The notes below the pieces were generated by a model. That model was given only the letters and a program-made list of their open reading frames with translations. It was not told where the DNA came from and made no database searches. A stretch of 64,000 nt of DNA from Pseudomonas sp. A-RE-19. GTDB lineage: Bacteria > Pseudomonadota > Gammaproteobacteria > Pseudomonadales > Pseudomonadaceae. Shown here piece after piece: positions 1 to 9,614 of this stretch. Numbering within the stretch: position 1 is the first letter of the stretch; the number at the start of each line of letters is the position of its first letter. The stretch is from assembly GCF_019956555.1 (NCBI RefSeq), contig NZ_JAHBDQ010000024.1, positions 1 to 64,000 on the forward strand, written 5' to 3'. Both the position numbers and the translations under genes were made by a program.

Positions 1-1496
1 ATGACCAGACGGTGTTCCCGAAACTCGCGCCCGTGGCCTACCAGCAAGACTCCGGCATGGTCGCCAACGACCCGGTGATCAAGCGCTTCGACCTGCGCCT
101 GGAAACCCGCACCAGCCGCACCACCCGCCGCGACTACGATTTCGAAAAACCGCGCCTGACCCTGGAAAGCGAAAACCGTGGCGGCGCCCTGCCCGACCTT
201 GAAGACTACGACTACCCTGGCCGCTTCATCGACCGCGAACGCGGCAAGCACCTGGCCAAACGTGCCCTCGAGCGTCACCGCAGCGACTTCCAGCTGGCCG
301 AAGGCAAAAGCGATCAGCCGTTGCTGGTCAGCGGCCACTTCCTGGCCCTGACCCAACACCCGAAAGCCAAATGGAACGACCTGTGGCTGCTGACCGAAAT
401 CCTTCACGAAGGCAAACAGCCGCAAGTGCTGGAAGAGTCGGTCACCAGCGACACGACTAACCTCAAGGACGACTTCCACCAGGGCTACCGCAACCGCTTC
501 CAGGCCACCCCCTGGGACGTGCCGAACCGCCCGCCGCTGAACCACCCCAAACCACGGATCCTCGGCAGCCAGAGCGCCGTGGTCACCGGGCCCAAGGGTG
601 AAGAGATCCACTGCGACCAATACGGCCGCGTCAAAGTGCAATTCCACTGGGACCGCATCGGTGCGGCCGACGACAAGACCAGCTGCTGGCTGCGCGTTTC
701 CTCCGCCTGGGCCGGCGCCCATTACGGCGGCATCGCCATTCCGCGCATCGGCATGGAAGTGCTGGTCAGCTTCCTTGAAGGCGACCCCGACCAACCGCTG
801 ATCAGCGGCTGCCTGTACCACAAGGAAAACGTCGTCCCGTACGCCCTGCCGGCGAACAAGACCCGCAGCACCTTCAAAACCCTGAGCTCTCCGGGCGGCG
901 GCGGTTACAACGAACTGCGCATCGAAGACAAAAAGGGCCAGGAACAGATCTTCCTGCACGCCCAGCGCGACTGGGACGAAAACGTCGAGCACGACCAGAA
1001 AATCCGCGTCGGCAACGAACGCCACGACACCGTCGAGCAAAACAGCTACAGCGAATTCAAGGCCGAAGAACACCACACCGTCTACGCCGACCGCAAAGTC
1101 GAAACCCGCGCCAACGACCACCTGACCGTGGGCGTGAACCAGCACATCAAGGTCGGCACCGGCCAGTTCATCGAGGCCGGCCAGGAAATCCACCTGAGCA
1201 GCGGCATGAAAGTCGTACTCGAAGCCGGCAGCGAACTCACCCTCAAGGGCGGCGGCAGCTTCATCAAGATCGACGCCAGCGGCGTCACCCTGAGCGGCCC
1301 GGCGATCAACATGAACTCCGGCGGCAGCCCGGGCAGCGGCACCGGCGCGGCACCGCTGATGCCCGGGGCGTTGAAGCAGGCGGATGCGGATAAGGCTGGC
1401 GCGGTGTTGACCCCGGCGCAGATTAATACGCTGAAGCGCAACGCGCCGTTCTGTGAAGAGTGCGAGAAGTGCAAGGCAGGTGCTTGTGCGATCTGA
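1..1496 (+). CDS. vgrG: Type VI secretion tip protein VgrG (5' end outside window)
   Basis: This is the C-terminal part of a VgrG spike protein, which sits on the Hcp tube of a type VI secretion system and carries effectors. The reading frame is open from the window edge, so the true start lies upstream; the GTG at 12 is internal. An OB-fold/gp5-type segment (YGRVKVQFHWDR, WLRVSSAWAG, IPRIGMEVLVSFLEGDPDQP) is followed by a repetitive DUF2345-like beta-helix needle. The protein ends in a Cys-rich tail (CEECEKCKAG). The DUF4123 gene overlaps its stop codon, as usual for VgrG-adaptor-effector modules. The family assignment is secure; no other T6SS structural genes are visible, so this looks like an orphan vgrG island. 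Confidence 0.95.
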   Translation, partial: DQTVFPKLAPVAYQQDSGMVANDPVIKRFDLRLETRTSRTTRRDYDFEKPRLTLESENRGGALPDLEDYDYPGRFIDRERGKHLAKRALERHRSDFQLAEGKSDQPLLVSGHFLALTQHPKAKWNDLWLLTEILHEGKQPQVLEESVTSDTTNLKDDFHQGYRNRFQATPWDVPNRPPLNHPKPRILGSQSAVVTGPKGEEIHCDQYGRVKVQFHWDRIGAADDKTSCWLRVSSAWAGAHYGGIAIPRIGMEVLVSFLEGDPDQPLISGCLYHKENVVPYALPANKTRSTFKTLSSPGGGGYNELRIEDKKGQEQIFLHAQRDWDENVEHDQKIRVGNERHDTVEQNSYSEFKAEEHHTVYADRKVETRANDHLTVGVNQHIKVGTGQFIEAGQEIHLSSGMKVVLEAGSELTLKGGGSFIKIDASGVTLSGPAINMNSGGSPGSGTGAAPLMPGALKQADADKAGAVLTPAQINTLKRNAPFCEECEKCKAGACAI

Positions 1497-2223
1497 TCTG
1501 ATGATTCCACAGGCGTGGCTGGCTGAACGGCCGTTGCAGACGGGTGAGCGGTTGTACTTGATCGTTAGCGCGGCCAGCGATGCCGAGCCACTCAAGGCCT
1601 TCTACCAGCAAGACATGGCGCCGGAATTGATCCCGATCTGGAGCGGCACGCCTTACGCCGATTGGCAGGCCGTCATGCCCTACCTCGCCGAGCTGAAGCC
1701 CAATGCCGGTTTTCTGCAGTGGATCGCCGAGACCGACGCTCAGGACTGGGGCTGGTTGGCGGTGTCCACCAGCACACCGGACGTGGTGTTCGAGCACCTG
1801 CGCAGCCTGACTCAGGTGCGCATGCCCGATGGGACCGAAGTGTTTTTCCGGTTCTGGGACGGGCGGCATATTTACCCGATTCTGGCAGGACTCGGCGATG
1901 CCGCCGGTGAAGTGCTGCCGGTGTTTGATCGGTACCTGATCAATGGGAAGAGCCTGGAAGTGGGGCCGAGGGCCGTGCCACCGGTGAAGGACTGGCCGTG
2001 GTGGGAGGTGCCGAAGGATTTGCTGGATGGATTGACCAAAGAAAATCCAACGACACTGATTGGCAATCTCATGCAATGGCTGGAAGAAGAACGTCCCGAC
2101 ATTTACACCACCTGGCCCGAAAACAACCTGAAGCTGAAAGTCACCCGTTTCGTGCGCCGGCCGGATGCTCCGAAAAATCTTAAAGAAGCACTGTTAAACC
2201 ACCTGATTCTGGAGCAAGGCTGA
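1486..2223 (+). CDS. DUF4123 domain T6SS effector adaptor/chaperone
   Basis: DUF4123 proteins (Tap/Tec type) load a cognate effector onto VgrG. The start shown is GTG 1486, behind an AGGCAGG-like ribosome site. ATG 1501 (MIPQAWLAERPL) and GTG 1480 are alternatives, and the longer ATG-initiated frame from 1453 is less likely because it overlaps vgrG more deeply. The N-terminal half has the pattern of the family (LYLIVSAASDAEPLKAFYQQ, then the TPYADWQAVMPYLAEL region). The stop at 2221-2223 shares a base with the Rhs start codon, so translation is probably coupled. It likely serves the Rhs protein directly downstream. Confidence 0.85.
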   Translation: MRSDLMIPQAWLAERPLQTGERLYLIVSAASDAEPLKAFYQQDMAPELIPIWSGTPYADWQAVMPYLAELKPNAGFLQWIAETDAQDWGWLAVSTSTPDVVFEHLRSLTQVRMPDGTEVFFRFWDGRHIYPILAGLGDAAGEVLPVFDRYLINGKSLEVGPRAVPPVKDWPWWEVPKDLLDGLTKENPTTLIGNLMQWLEEERPDIYTTWPENNLKLKVTRFVRRPDAPKNLKEALLNHLILEQG

Positions 2224-5200
2224 TGGATCGCGTTGCCACTATCGAAGCACAACTGGACTCCTTCAAAAACAGCCTGAAGTTGTACCGTGAAGAAACCAAG
2301 AGCTGGTACGCGCAGCTTGCTGACAAGGCCAGCCGAGCCGCAGACATGCCCTCCCTTCTCGGCATGGAACGCGTGATTAAGGCTGGCGACTCAAGCAAAT
2401 CAGTCAGCATGACTGATGGTGATTTTTCATACGTCGCGAAGTGCCCGCTTGTAGGTCCGCTGCTGATTGAAAGCAAATTCGAATCGCTTTTCGACATTCC
2501 TATCGGCGAGATCAAGGTCGACATCATTGCAGTTGATGGAGGCGCCAAGTCGACGATTACCCTGGATAAACAAGGTAAAGGCAGCTTTCAGGGAGAGCCC
2601 GGGAAAGCTTACAAAATCCACGTCCACGATCAGGTGACGCCAGCGCAGATCGACGCCCTTTTCAAATCCTACGACGGCTTAGCTGCCGATCTGGAAGGGT
2701 TCCTGCGCAAGGAATGGGCAGGTTTTAAACCACAATGGTCGAATCAAAGTGCTTCAGCCAAAGCGATGGCGATTGGGAGCGGCATTCTCGAAGGCGGATG
2801 GGAAGCCATCAAGGGCGTCTGGGATGGCATCTCAAAAGCGCTGGACATCCTTCAAAACCCTAAACAGTTCGCAGAGGATTTGGGTGCCGGTGCCGAGGAA
2901 CTGATCAAGCTGGCCAAAGAAGCGCCAGACGTCATGAAACAGGCCATGTTGCTCGCGAGCGATGAGGCGGCACTGTTTTTGATGGTGCACTGCGCGTCAA
3001 TCTGGGTTGCAGGATTACCGCCTACACAAGCGGCGGGCCAAGCGGCGAAGATGACATCGGCCGCCGTCATCGGAATTCTCATCGACATCGTGATTTCAGT
3101 CGTGCTGACCGTCGCGGCTGAAGGTGCCGGGCTGTTTTACCTTGCCGCGCGTTTAGCTAAATACGGCCAGATCATCGTCAAGGCTGTTACCGGATTTGTG
3201 AAGTCGTTGTTCAACATCATCAAAGGCTTCATGGGCTACGTAGGAAAATACGTTGCTGTTGCCGCTCGCGGTGTGGCGACTCGGGTAGAAAAAGGAATCG
3301 CGCAGCTACGATTTGATGGCAAACGTAATGCGACTGTTGAACACGGAAAACGTCCTGACGATGCGTCGAAACAATCAAAGACCCCCGACGACAAAAGCGC
3401 GGCGCCCGCACAAGACACCTGCACTAACGGCTGCCCGGTCTCGATGGTCACGGGTGAAGAGTTACTGACCCTTACCGATGGCCAGCTCGATGGCCTGCTG
3501 CCTTTTGAATGGACGCGTTTGTACCGCACCAGCGCGGTCGAGATCGACAACCGTCTTGGATATGGCTGGAGCCATGCTCTTTCCCATCGCCTGGATCTGG
3601 ATGATGAAGGGGTGCTGTGGACGGATAACGAGAACCGAAAAACTCGCTTTCCGATGCCGACACAGCAGCGCCCCGCCATCACCAACAGCCTGTCAAAAGC
3701 TGCCATCTATCTGGGTTCCACTCCCGGAGAACTCATCCTGACGCAGGCAGGACAAAGTCCGCGCTTTTACCATTTCCGTGCGGGCCGCTTGATCACCATC
3801 AGCGACGCGTACGACAACCAGTTGCTGTTGAGCTACGACTTTGTTGACCGTATCCAGCGTATCGACAACGGCGCCGGTCGCTCCTTGCTCATCCGTTACG
3901 AAGATCGTCATATCGTCGCTGTGGATTATCAGCAGCGTCGCGCCGAATACACGGATCAGGGTGAACGACAGGAACCTTGGGTCACCGTACAAACGTTGGT
4001 GACCTATCGGTACAACCGACAAGGCGAACTGGTCAGTGCCACCAACGCTGTCGGTGAGACTGAGCAGTACCGTTACAACGACCAACACGTCATTTTAGAG
4101 CGGCAGCTGGCCGGCGGCGCGAGCTTCTTTTGGGAGTGGGAAAACGAAGGTAAATCTTCACGCAGCGTCCATCACTGGGCCAGTTTTTCGCAGATGGACT
4201 CGCATTACGCTTGGGACGATGCCGGCAAAGTCACCGTTACGAACGCGGATGGCAGCGAGCAAATTTATGTGCATGACGAAAATGCGCGACTCATCAGTGA
4301 GACCGCTGCAGACGGCGCCGAAACACAAAAGGTCTATGACGACAAAGGTCGTCTGATCGAAGAGAAGGATCCTCTCGGCGCAATCACTGAATACCGTTAC
4401 AACGACGCCGGTATGCTTGCCGCTGTTATTCCTCCTGAAGATGCGCCGACATTCTACGAATATCGACATGGTTTTGTGAGTGAGATTCATCGCGGCAAAG
4501 CGAGGTGGAAATACCAGCGAAATAGCCAAGGCGATATCACCCGCCAGACCGATCCTGACGGCAACGAAACACACTACAGCTACGATGCCCAAGGTCGTGT
4601 GCTGGAGATCGTTCATCCAGACGGCGGACGGCATCAGCTCGCCTGGAATGGACTGGGTCAGTTGCTCGAAGAAGCACTGCCTGATGGGGGGCGGCGTAAA
4701 TACCGCTACGACGCACTGGGTCGTCAGATCACCCGCCAAGACGAACACGGCACCATCACCCAATACCAATGGGATGCGGCTGGCCACTTGACGCAGACTA
4801 CGCAGCCTGGCGGCGCGACCCGCACTTACACCTATAACGCCTACGGCCAGGTTACAGCCGAACGCGATGAACTGGGCCGTGTCACCCGCTACGAATACGC
4901 CGACAACCTGCAACTTGTCAGCCGCCGCATCAACCCAGACGGCAGTGAGCTGCGCTATCGCTACGACAACTCACGCCTGCTGCTGACTCAGATCGAAAAC
5001 GAGCGCGGCGAACATTATCAGCTCGACTACTACTCAAACGGGTTGATACAGCAGGAAACGGGATTCGATGGTCGGCGTACTGCCTACGAATATGACCTGA
5101 ACGGCAATCTGCTGAAAAAAACCGAGTGCGGCGACGACGGTAGCGAACTGGTCACTGAATACCAGCGCGACTCCGCTGGTCGCTTACTCGTGAAGACGTT

Positions 5201-7097
5201 GGCTGAAGGTGAAGAAATTCACTACAGCTATGACGCTCTCGGGCGTTTGGTCAACGTCGATGACGGCCACTGGCCGCTGGCCTACGAATACGACACCCAA
5301 GATCGGCTGATCACCGAACATCAGGGCTGGGGCACACTGCGCTACGAGTACGACAGCGTCGGCCAACTCAAGCATTGCCGTCTACCTGACGGTAGCAAGC
5401 TCGACTATCGCCGATTGCCCGGCGGCAATCTCAGCAGCATTGAGCTCAACGGTTCTCGCCTCACATCTCACCAGTTCAAAGCTGGTCGTGAACAGCAGCG
5501 CCAGCAGGGCTTACTGTTGAGTCAGTATCAATACGACGATCAGGGTCGCCTGCAGGCCCATAGCATCAGCCAACGCGATAGCGTCCTGCTCCAACGCCGA
5601 TATAACTACGACGTGGCTGGCAATCTTACAGGCATTAATGACAGCCTTAAAGGTGCCCGTAATTTTCACTACGATCCGCTCGATCGCCTGATCAGCGTTC
5701 GGGGAGCTACCCCAGAAAGCTTCGCGCACGATCCAGCCGGCAATCTGCTAGGCCAGAACCACGAAGGCACCGCCAACTTTGCCAACGTCAAAGGCAACCG
5801 CCTGCTGATGCAGGGTGACCGCCACTACGACTACGACGCCTACGGAAATTTGATTCGCGAGCGCCGAGGTACCGGACAGAAACTCATCACTGAGTACCGC
5901 TATGACTGCCAGCATCGCTTGGTAGGCGTCAGCCTACCGGGCGGTTGTATCGCGACATACAAGTACGACGCATTCGGTCGACGCATCGAGAAGACGGTCG
6001 ATGGACATACGACCCAATTCCTCTGGCAAGGCGAACGTCTGGTCGTAGAAAGTGGTGACAATCGGTATCGCACCTATGTCTATGAGCCGGACAGCTTCCG
6101 GCCGTTGGCGATGCTCGACGGCGAAGGCCCGCTGAAAGCCATGCCGTTCTACTACCAGCTCGATCATTTGGGCACACCGCAGGAGCTCACTGATTTCAGC
6201 GGTGCGATCATGTGGTCGGCCAAGTATCGAGCCTATGGCAACCTGGCTGTATTGGATGTCGCGGAGGTCGATAACCCGCTGCGTTTTCAAGGCCAGTATT
6301 TCGATGCGGAGACGGGACTTCATTACAACCGCCATCGCTTCTACAGCCCTAGTACAGGTCGGTTTCTGACCCCTGACCCAGTTAAGCTTGCGGGCGGCTT
6401 AAATAACTACCAGTACGCCCCCAATCCTACTGGGTGGGTAGACCCGCTTGGCCTGATGTTTAGAGCGATTACCAGGGCCGCGTCCGGTGTCGCCAAAAAG
6501 ACACCACTGAAACCCTCTGCGAACTGCCCCAAGCCTGGGGCGGCATCGTCTCCAAACACCACCCCTACCCTCGCAGACTCCAGCGTAAAGACTGGAGACG
6601 TCACTCCACCGGCAGTCATCGAGTCGAAGCCTGACTTCTATGTCGGACCATCCGGGCCGGACTCGACTTTGCCTGCGACGGGTTACCGATACATGGGCTA
6701 CAAGAATGCTGATGGAACCGTAAACACTCACGCACAGAACACGATCAATACTCAGGAAGCTCGACTGTCGTATTTTGGTTTTGAAAAATTCGAGACTGGA
6801 GACGCCGCGACGGAAGCTTTCCAAGTACGAGCACCGAAGCACGTTACCGCCGCTGACCCGGAGCCAGCGTGGAGCGATGGGCGTCTGCGTTTGAAGTTCG
6901 ACACGCTGCAACTCTACAAAGACGGCATGCCTAACGCTACAGTGCCGAAGGAGCTTGGTGGTAAAGGTCCGAACCTGGAGCCATTCACCAAAGCGTATCC
7001 TGAATACGGTACGGGTGGTGCGCAGCAACTCATCCCAAAACCGGGTAATCCCACTGTAATCAAAGTGGATGAAGTCACAATTTTGCCGGAGAAGTAA
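2223..7097 (+). CDS. Rhs-family T6SS effector with variable C-terminal toxin
   Basis: This 1624-residue polymorphic toxin is probably delivered on the upstream VgrG. Residues 1-230 have no recognisable PAAR motif. Hydrophobic segments occur around residues 245-350. A DUF6531-type entry (CTNGCPVSMVTGEE, about residue 400) begins the core. Many YD repeats (YxYDxxGxL) form the Rhs shell up to about residue 1400. The core ends in the classical self-cleavage region, FYSPSTGRFLTPDP followed by VDPLGL, just before residue 1412. The remaining 213 residues are the toxin tip, which I could not assign to a nuclease, deaminase or other family; its end (YGTGGAQQLIP, VDEVTILP) is a possible fold signature. 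The presumed immunity gene follows after 2 bp. Confidence 0.93.
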   Translation: MDRVATIEAQLDSFKNSLKLYREETKSWYAQLADKASRAADMPSLLGMERVIKAGDSSKSVSMTDGDFSYVAKCPLVGPLLIESKFESLFDIPIGEIKVDIIAVDGGAKSTITLDKQGKGSFQGEPGKAYKIHVHDQVTPAQIDALFKSYDGLAADLEGFLRKEWAGFKPQWSNQSASAKAMAIGSGILEGGWEAIKGVWDGISKALDILQNPKQFAEDLGAGAEELIKLAKEAPDVMKQAMLLASDEAALFLMVHCASIWVAGLPPTQAAGQAAKMTSAAVIGILIDIVISVVLTVAAEGAGLFYLAARLAKYGQIIVKAVTGFVKSLFNIIKGFMGYVGKYVAVAARGVATRVEKGIAQLRFDGKRNATVEHGKRPDDASKQSKTPDDKSAAPAQDTCTNGCPVSMVTGEELLTLTDGQLDGLLPFEWTRLYRTSAVEIDNRLGYGWSHALSHRLDLDDEGVLWTDNENRKTRFPMPTQQRPAITNSLSKAAIYLGSTPGELILTQAGQSPRFYHFRAGRLITISDAYDNQLLLSYDFVDRIQRIDNGAGRSLLIRYEDRHIVAVDYQQRRAEYTDQGERQEPWVTVQTLVTYRYNRQGELVSATNAVGETEQYRYNDQHVILERQLAGGASFFWEWENEGKSSRSVHHWASFSQMDSHYAWDDAGKVTVTNADGSEQIYVHDENARLISETAADGAETQKVYDDKGRLIEEKDPLGAITEYRYNDAGMLAAVIPPEDAPTFYEYRHGFVSEIHRGKARWKYQRNSQGDITRQTDPDGNETHYSYDAQGRVLEIVHPDGGRHQLAWNGLGQLLEEALPDGGRRKYRYDALGRQITRQDEHGTITQYQWDAAGHLTQTTQPGGATRTYTYNAYGQVTAERDELGRVTRYEYADNLQLVSRRINPDGSELRYRYDNSRLLLTQIENERGEHYQLDYYSNGLIQQETGFDGRRTAYEYDLNGNLLKKTECGDDGSELVTEYQRDSAGRLLVKTLAEGEEIHYSYDALGRLVNVDDGHWPLAYEYDTQDRLITEHQGWGTLRYEYDSVGQLKHCRLPDGSKLDYRRLPGGNLSSIELNGSRLTSHQFKAGREQQRQQGLLLSQYQYDDQGRLQAHSISQRDSVLLQRRYNYDVAGNLTGINDSLKGARNFHYDPLDRLISVRGATPESFAHDPAGNLLGQNHEGTANFANVKGNRLLMQGDRHYDYDAYGNLIRERRGTGQKLITEYRYDCQHRLVGVSLPGGCIATYKYDAFGRRIEKTVDGHTTQFLWQGERLVVESGDNRYRTYVYEPDSFRPLAMLDGEGPLKAMPFYYQLDHLGTPQELTDFSGAIMWSAKYRAYGNLAVLDVAEVDNPLRFQGQYFDAETGLHYNRHRFYSPSTGRFLTPDPVKLAGGLNNYQYAPNPTGWVDPLGLMFRAITRAASGVAKKTPLKPSANCPKPGAASSPNTTPTLADSSVKTGDVTPPAVIESKPDFYVGPSGPDSTLPATGYRYMGYKNADGTVNTHAQNTINTQEARLSYFGFEKFETGDAATEAFQVRAPKHVTAADPEPAWSDGRLRLKFDTLQLYKDGMPNATVPKELGGKGPNLEPFTKAYPEYGTGGAQQLIPKPGNPTVIKVDEVTILPEK

Positions 7098-7099
7098 CA

Positions 7100-7321
7100 G
7101 TGCTAACCGATCTAGAGGCGCGCGTAGCGCTCAAAGAATTAATCGAAAAATACCTCAAGGGAAGAGATCCCGATTACGACCGTTTGATCGAAATCGTTCA
7201 AGATCCTTCGCGGCAAGTACCGATCAGAGGTGTGCTTGAGGACATTCGACGGTACAACAAGGTCCAGTACACGCAACAAGAACTTGAGCTGATCGATGAC
7301 CTTTTATACATGTATGGGTAA
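7100..7321 (+). CDS. Candidate immunity protein for the Rhs toxin
   Basis: This is a 73-residue acidic, helical-looking protein without signal peptide or membrane segment. It starts at GTG 7100 with GGAGAAG about 6 bases upstream, inside the end of the Rhs gene, so the two are almost certainly co-translated. Position directly after a toxin tip is the classical place for a cognate immunity gene, and that is the only basis for the call. I recognise no family. A cytoplasmic location would suggest that the toxin acts in the cytoplasm. Confidence 0.7.
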   Translation: MLTDLEARVALKELIEKYLKGRDPDYDRLIEIVQDPSRQVPIRGVLEDIRRYNKVQYTQQELELIDDLLYMYG

Positions 7322-7419
7322 CTCGCTTACACGTTAGCACCCGAGCTTGTCCTTTCGGCGCCAATTTTCTCCGGTTGCTATCTGGTCAGGCTCGGCGAGA
7401 GAACGGGGTGTCTGCTATT
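7322..7419. other. Short non-coding gap between immunity gene and IS30
   Basis: About 100 bases with no convincing gene lie between the immunity gene stop and the first base of the IS30 inverted repeat. I see no sequence here that looks like the missing 5' part of the recombinase found beyond the IS. Confidence 0.5.
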
Positions 7420-8655
7420 GGTTGTGGATTCAACCGGTCGACGCAACAGATTGGCTAAATCGTTCAGCGGGCGTTTCGTAGTTTAGTGTTTTCCGAGGAC
7501 GGCTATTTAGCTGCCTTGCCACTTCATTGAGCGTCGCTTGCGAGTGATCCGCAAGGTCAGTCCCTTTCGGGAAGTACTGCCTCAACAGCCCGTTGGTGTT
7601 CTCATTCGATCCCCGTTGCCAGGGACGATGAGGATCGCAGAAGTAGACCTTGATGTCGGTAGCCACCGTAAAGCGCTTATGGTCAGCCATCTCTTTGCCG
7701 CGATCCCACGTCAGCGATTTGTAGAGTTCCTGGGGTAGCTCGCGGGCGTTTTCGATCAGGGCGCTGATGACCGTCTCGCTATCCTTACCGACCAACTTCA
7801 CCAGCATTACGTAACGGGTATGACGCTCCACAAGAGTGGCAATCTGGCTGTTCCTGCTACCGCACAGCAGGTCCCCCTCCCATTGACCTGGCACCGCCCG
7901 ATCTTTAACCGTAGCCGGGCGTTCGCGGATCGATACCGCGTCTGTGATTCGACCGTGATTTTCTTTCTTCTGCGTGTGATGGCGCGAGCGCCGCATGGCC
8001 CGCGTCCGCCGTAAATGCTCAAGCAACTCCTTCTTCAGAGCCCCGCGAGCTTGTATGAAGAGGGTGCGATAGATCGTCTCGTGTGACACCTGATAGCTCG
8101 TATCGTCCGGGTAGGTACGCTTCAGCCAACCTGCAATTTGTTCCGGTGACCACTGCAATTGAAGCTTGTCTGCAACAATTTGCGCCACCGCTCGGTTCTC
8201 AACAAGTTTGCAGACCTTAGGTCGATGGGCGCGATCCCAGGCAGCCTGATCAGCTCGATTAGCCCGGTAGCATCCTTGGCCACCGTTGCGTCTGATCTCA
8301 CGACTGATCGTAGAGGCCGCTCGCCCTAGCTGCGCGGCTATGGAACGGATCGAGTTACCTGCCACCACTGCACGCGAAATCTCTTCGCGTTCAGCCAACG
8401 TCAGCGCCAACCTGGACCTGTGGCGTACAGCGGGTCTGATCCCTCCTGTCTCGGCCAAGATGCGCTGTATCGATGAGTGGTTTCGTTCAAATAGTTGGGC
8501 GATGTGCTGGAGAGAGTCGCCTTTTTGCCAGTGATCCCACATCAGCTTTTTCTGGCTTTCGGTGTAATAGATCCGAGGTCTCTGCTTCATCTGCAACACT
8601 CCTTCTGCTTACACAGAATTTAGTTGTGTTGCGTCGACCCGTTGAATCCACAACC
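7420..8655 (-). mobile_element. IS30-family insertion sequence
   Basis: A 1236-bp element is bounded by 29-bp inverted repeats, left 7420-7448 and right 8627-8655, that differ at one position (core TGTGGATTCAAC). The transposase occupies nearly all of it and its stop codon lies in the left repeat. IS30 elements usually make 2-3 bp target duplications; the flanks (..CTATT and CTGAG..) show no obvious duplication, which suggests an adjacent deletion or rearrangement after insertion. Confidence 0.93.
7430..8590 (-). CDS. IS30-family transposase
   Basis: A 386-residue transposase. ATG 8590 was chosen because AAGGAG lies 8 bases upstream, whereas the GTG at 8599 sits directly on that site. The N-terminal part holds two helix-turn-helix regions (SLQHIAQLFERNHSSIQRIL; IRSIAAQLGRAASTISREI). 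The C-terminal DDE domain shows the expected residues in QWEGDLL, TWDRGKEM and NENTNGLLRQYFPKGTD. Length and motif order are normal for IS30, and the gene appears intact, so the element may be active. Confidence 0.96.
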   Translation of the reverse strand: MKQRPRIYYTESQKKLMWDHWQKGDSLQHIAQLFERNHSSIQRILAETGGIRPAVRHRSRLALTLAEREEISRAVVAGNSIRSIAAQLGRAASTISREIRRNGGQGCYRANRADQAAWDRAHRPKVCKLVENRAVAQIVADKLQLQWSPEQIAGWLKRTYPDDTSYQVSHETIYRTLFIQARGALKKELLEHLRRTRAMRRSRHHTQKKENHGRITDAVSIRERPATVKDRAVPGQWEGDLLCGSRNSQIATLVERHTRYVMLVKLVGKDSETVISALIENARELPQELYKSLTWDRGKEMADHKRFTVATDIKVYFCDPHRPWQRGSNENTNGLLRQYFPKGTDLADHSQATLNEVARQLNSRPRKTLNYETPAERFSQSVASTG

Positions 8656-9503
8656 CTGAGCTGCCTTACAGCTTTCCCAAAAGCGACATTGAGCTGTTTC
8701 AAGCGCAACTGCTTAAACAACACCTAGCCCCCAAGACCGTAAACGATATCTTCACTGTGGTAGGCGGGGTTTGGGCCGACGCTTTCGGCGACGGAATCCT
8801 AAAGACCAATCCACTGGACAGGATTAGCAACGTTGAATCGGATTTGGACCTGGAGCATGCCGACCCCTTCAGCCGAGACGAAATCGAGCTGATTGGCAAA
8901 GCCGATCCAACACGTCTGCCTGATTCCAGGATGATCATGTTCAACTGCTGGGTCGGACTTTCCCTGTCCGAGATCATTGCGCTTGCCGTGGAGGATGTCG
9001 ACATAGATGCCGGTATCGTGCACGTACGCCGGGCATTAGTGGTTGGTGAATTCAAGGTACCCAAAGAACGCTCCAGGGTGCGCTCAGTGGAACTTATCGA
9101 CCCCGCGCTTGAGCTGATGCGAGAGATTGTCGCTGCGGCCATAGAGGCACCCACCGTTGAGATCAAAGTGATCCAGCGCGACAACATCACCTCAAAAAGC
9201 CAGAAGGTCAGGTTTCTTTTCCGAAGCTCCACCAGCGGCTTGCTCTGGAACAGCAGAACATTGAGCAACTGGTTCACCGCGCATCTGAAAAAGGCAGAAG
9301 TCCGACACAGAGGTGCCAACCAATGCCGTCACACATTCGCCAGCCAGATGCTCTCGAGCTATGTCCCAGTTGAATGGGTGGCACGACAACTTGGGCATGC
9401 AGATACAACGATGGTGAGAAAACACTGCGGTAAATGGATACCTAAGGATACCAAGAGCATGGCGGGTATCGTGTCGAAAATGCTGGGGTTTAGAGCGGAC
9501 TAG
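8656..9503 (+). pseudogene. 5'-truncated tyrosine recombinase/integrase
   Basis: The frame is open straight from the IS30 right end and reads an integrase that has lost its N-terminal part; the first in-frame alternative start (8757) is well inside the protein. The catalytic domain is visible: a region around WVGLSLSEIIAL where the first catalytic Arg is usually found (Ser here instead of the usual Arg/Glu context), then QCRHTFASQML (HxxR-like box), RQLGHADTTMVRKHCGKW with His and a terminal aromatic/His in place of Tyr. It resembles phage integrases and probably belonged to the element that brought in the vgrG-rhs cargo. It is likely inactive. Confidence 0.78.
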
Positions 9504-9562
9504 AGCGGCATGCAGGGCACGATTTATGCCCTAAAAATGCCCTAAATAATATGACAGAAACG

Positions 9563-9602
9563 AAAAAGCCCCTGAAATCTTTAACCATTTCAGGGGCTTA
9601 GT
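9563..9602 (-). terminator. Rho-independent terminator after tRNA-Ser
   Basis: A stem AAGCCCCTGAAAT / ATTTCAGGGGCTT with a short loop is followed on the minus strand by a T-run. It lies about 13 bases past the tRNA-Ser 3' end and should terminate its transcript. Confidence 0.85.
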
Positions 9603-9614
9603 CTTATTCAATAA

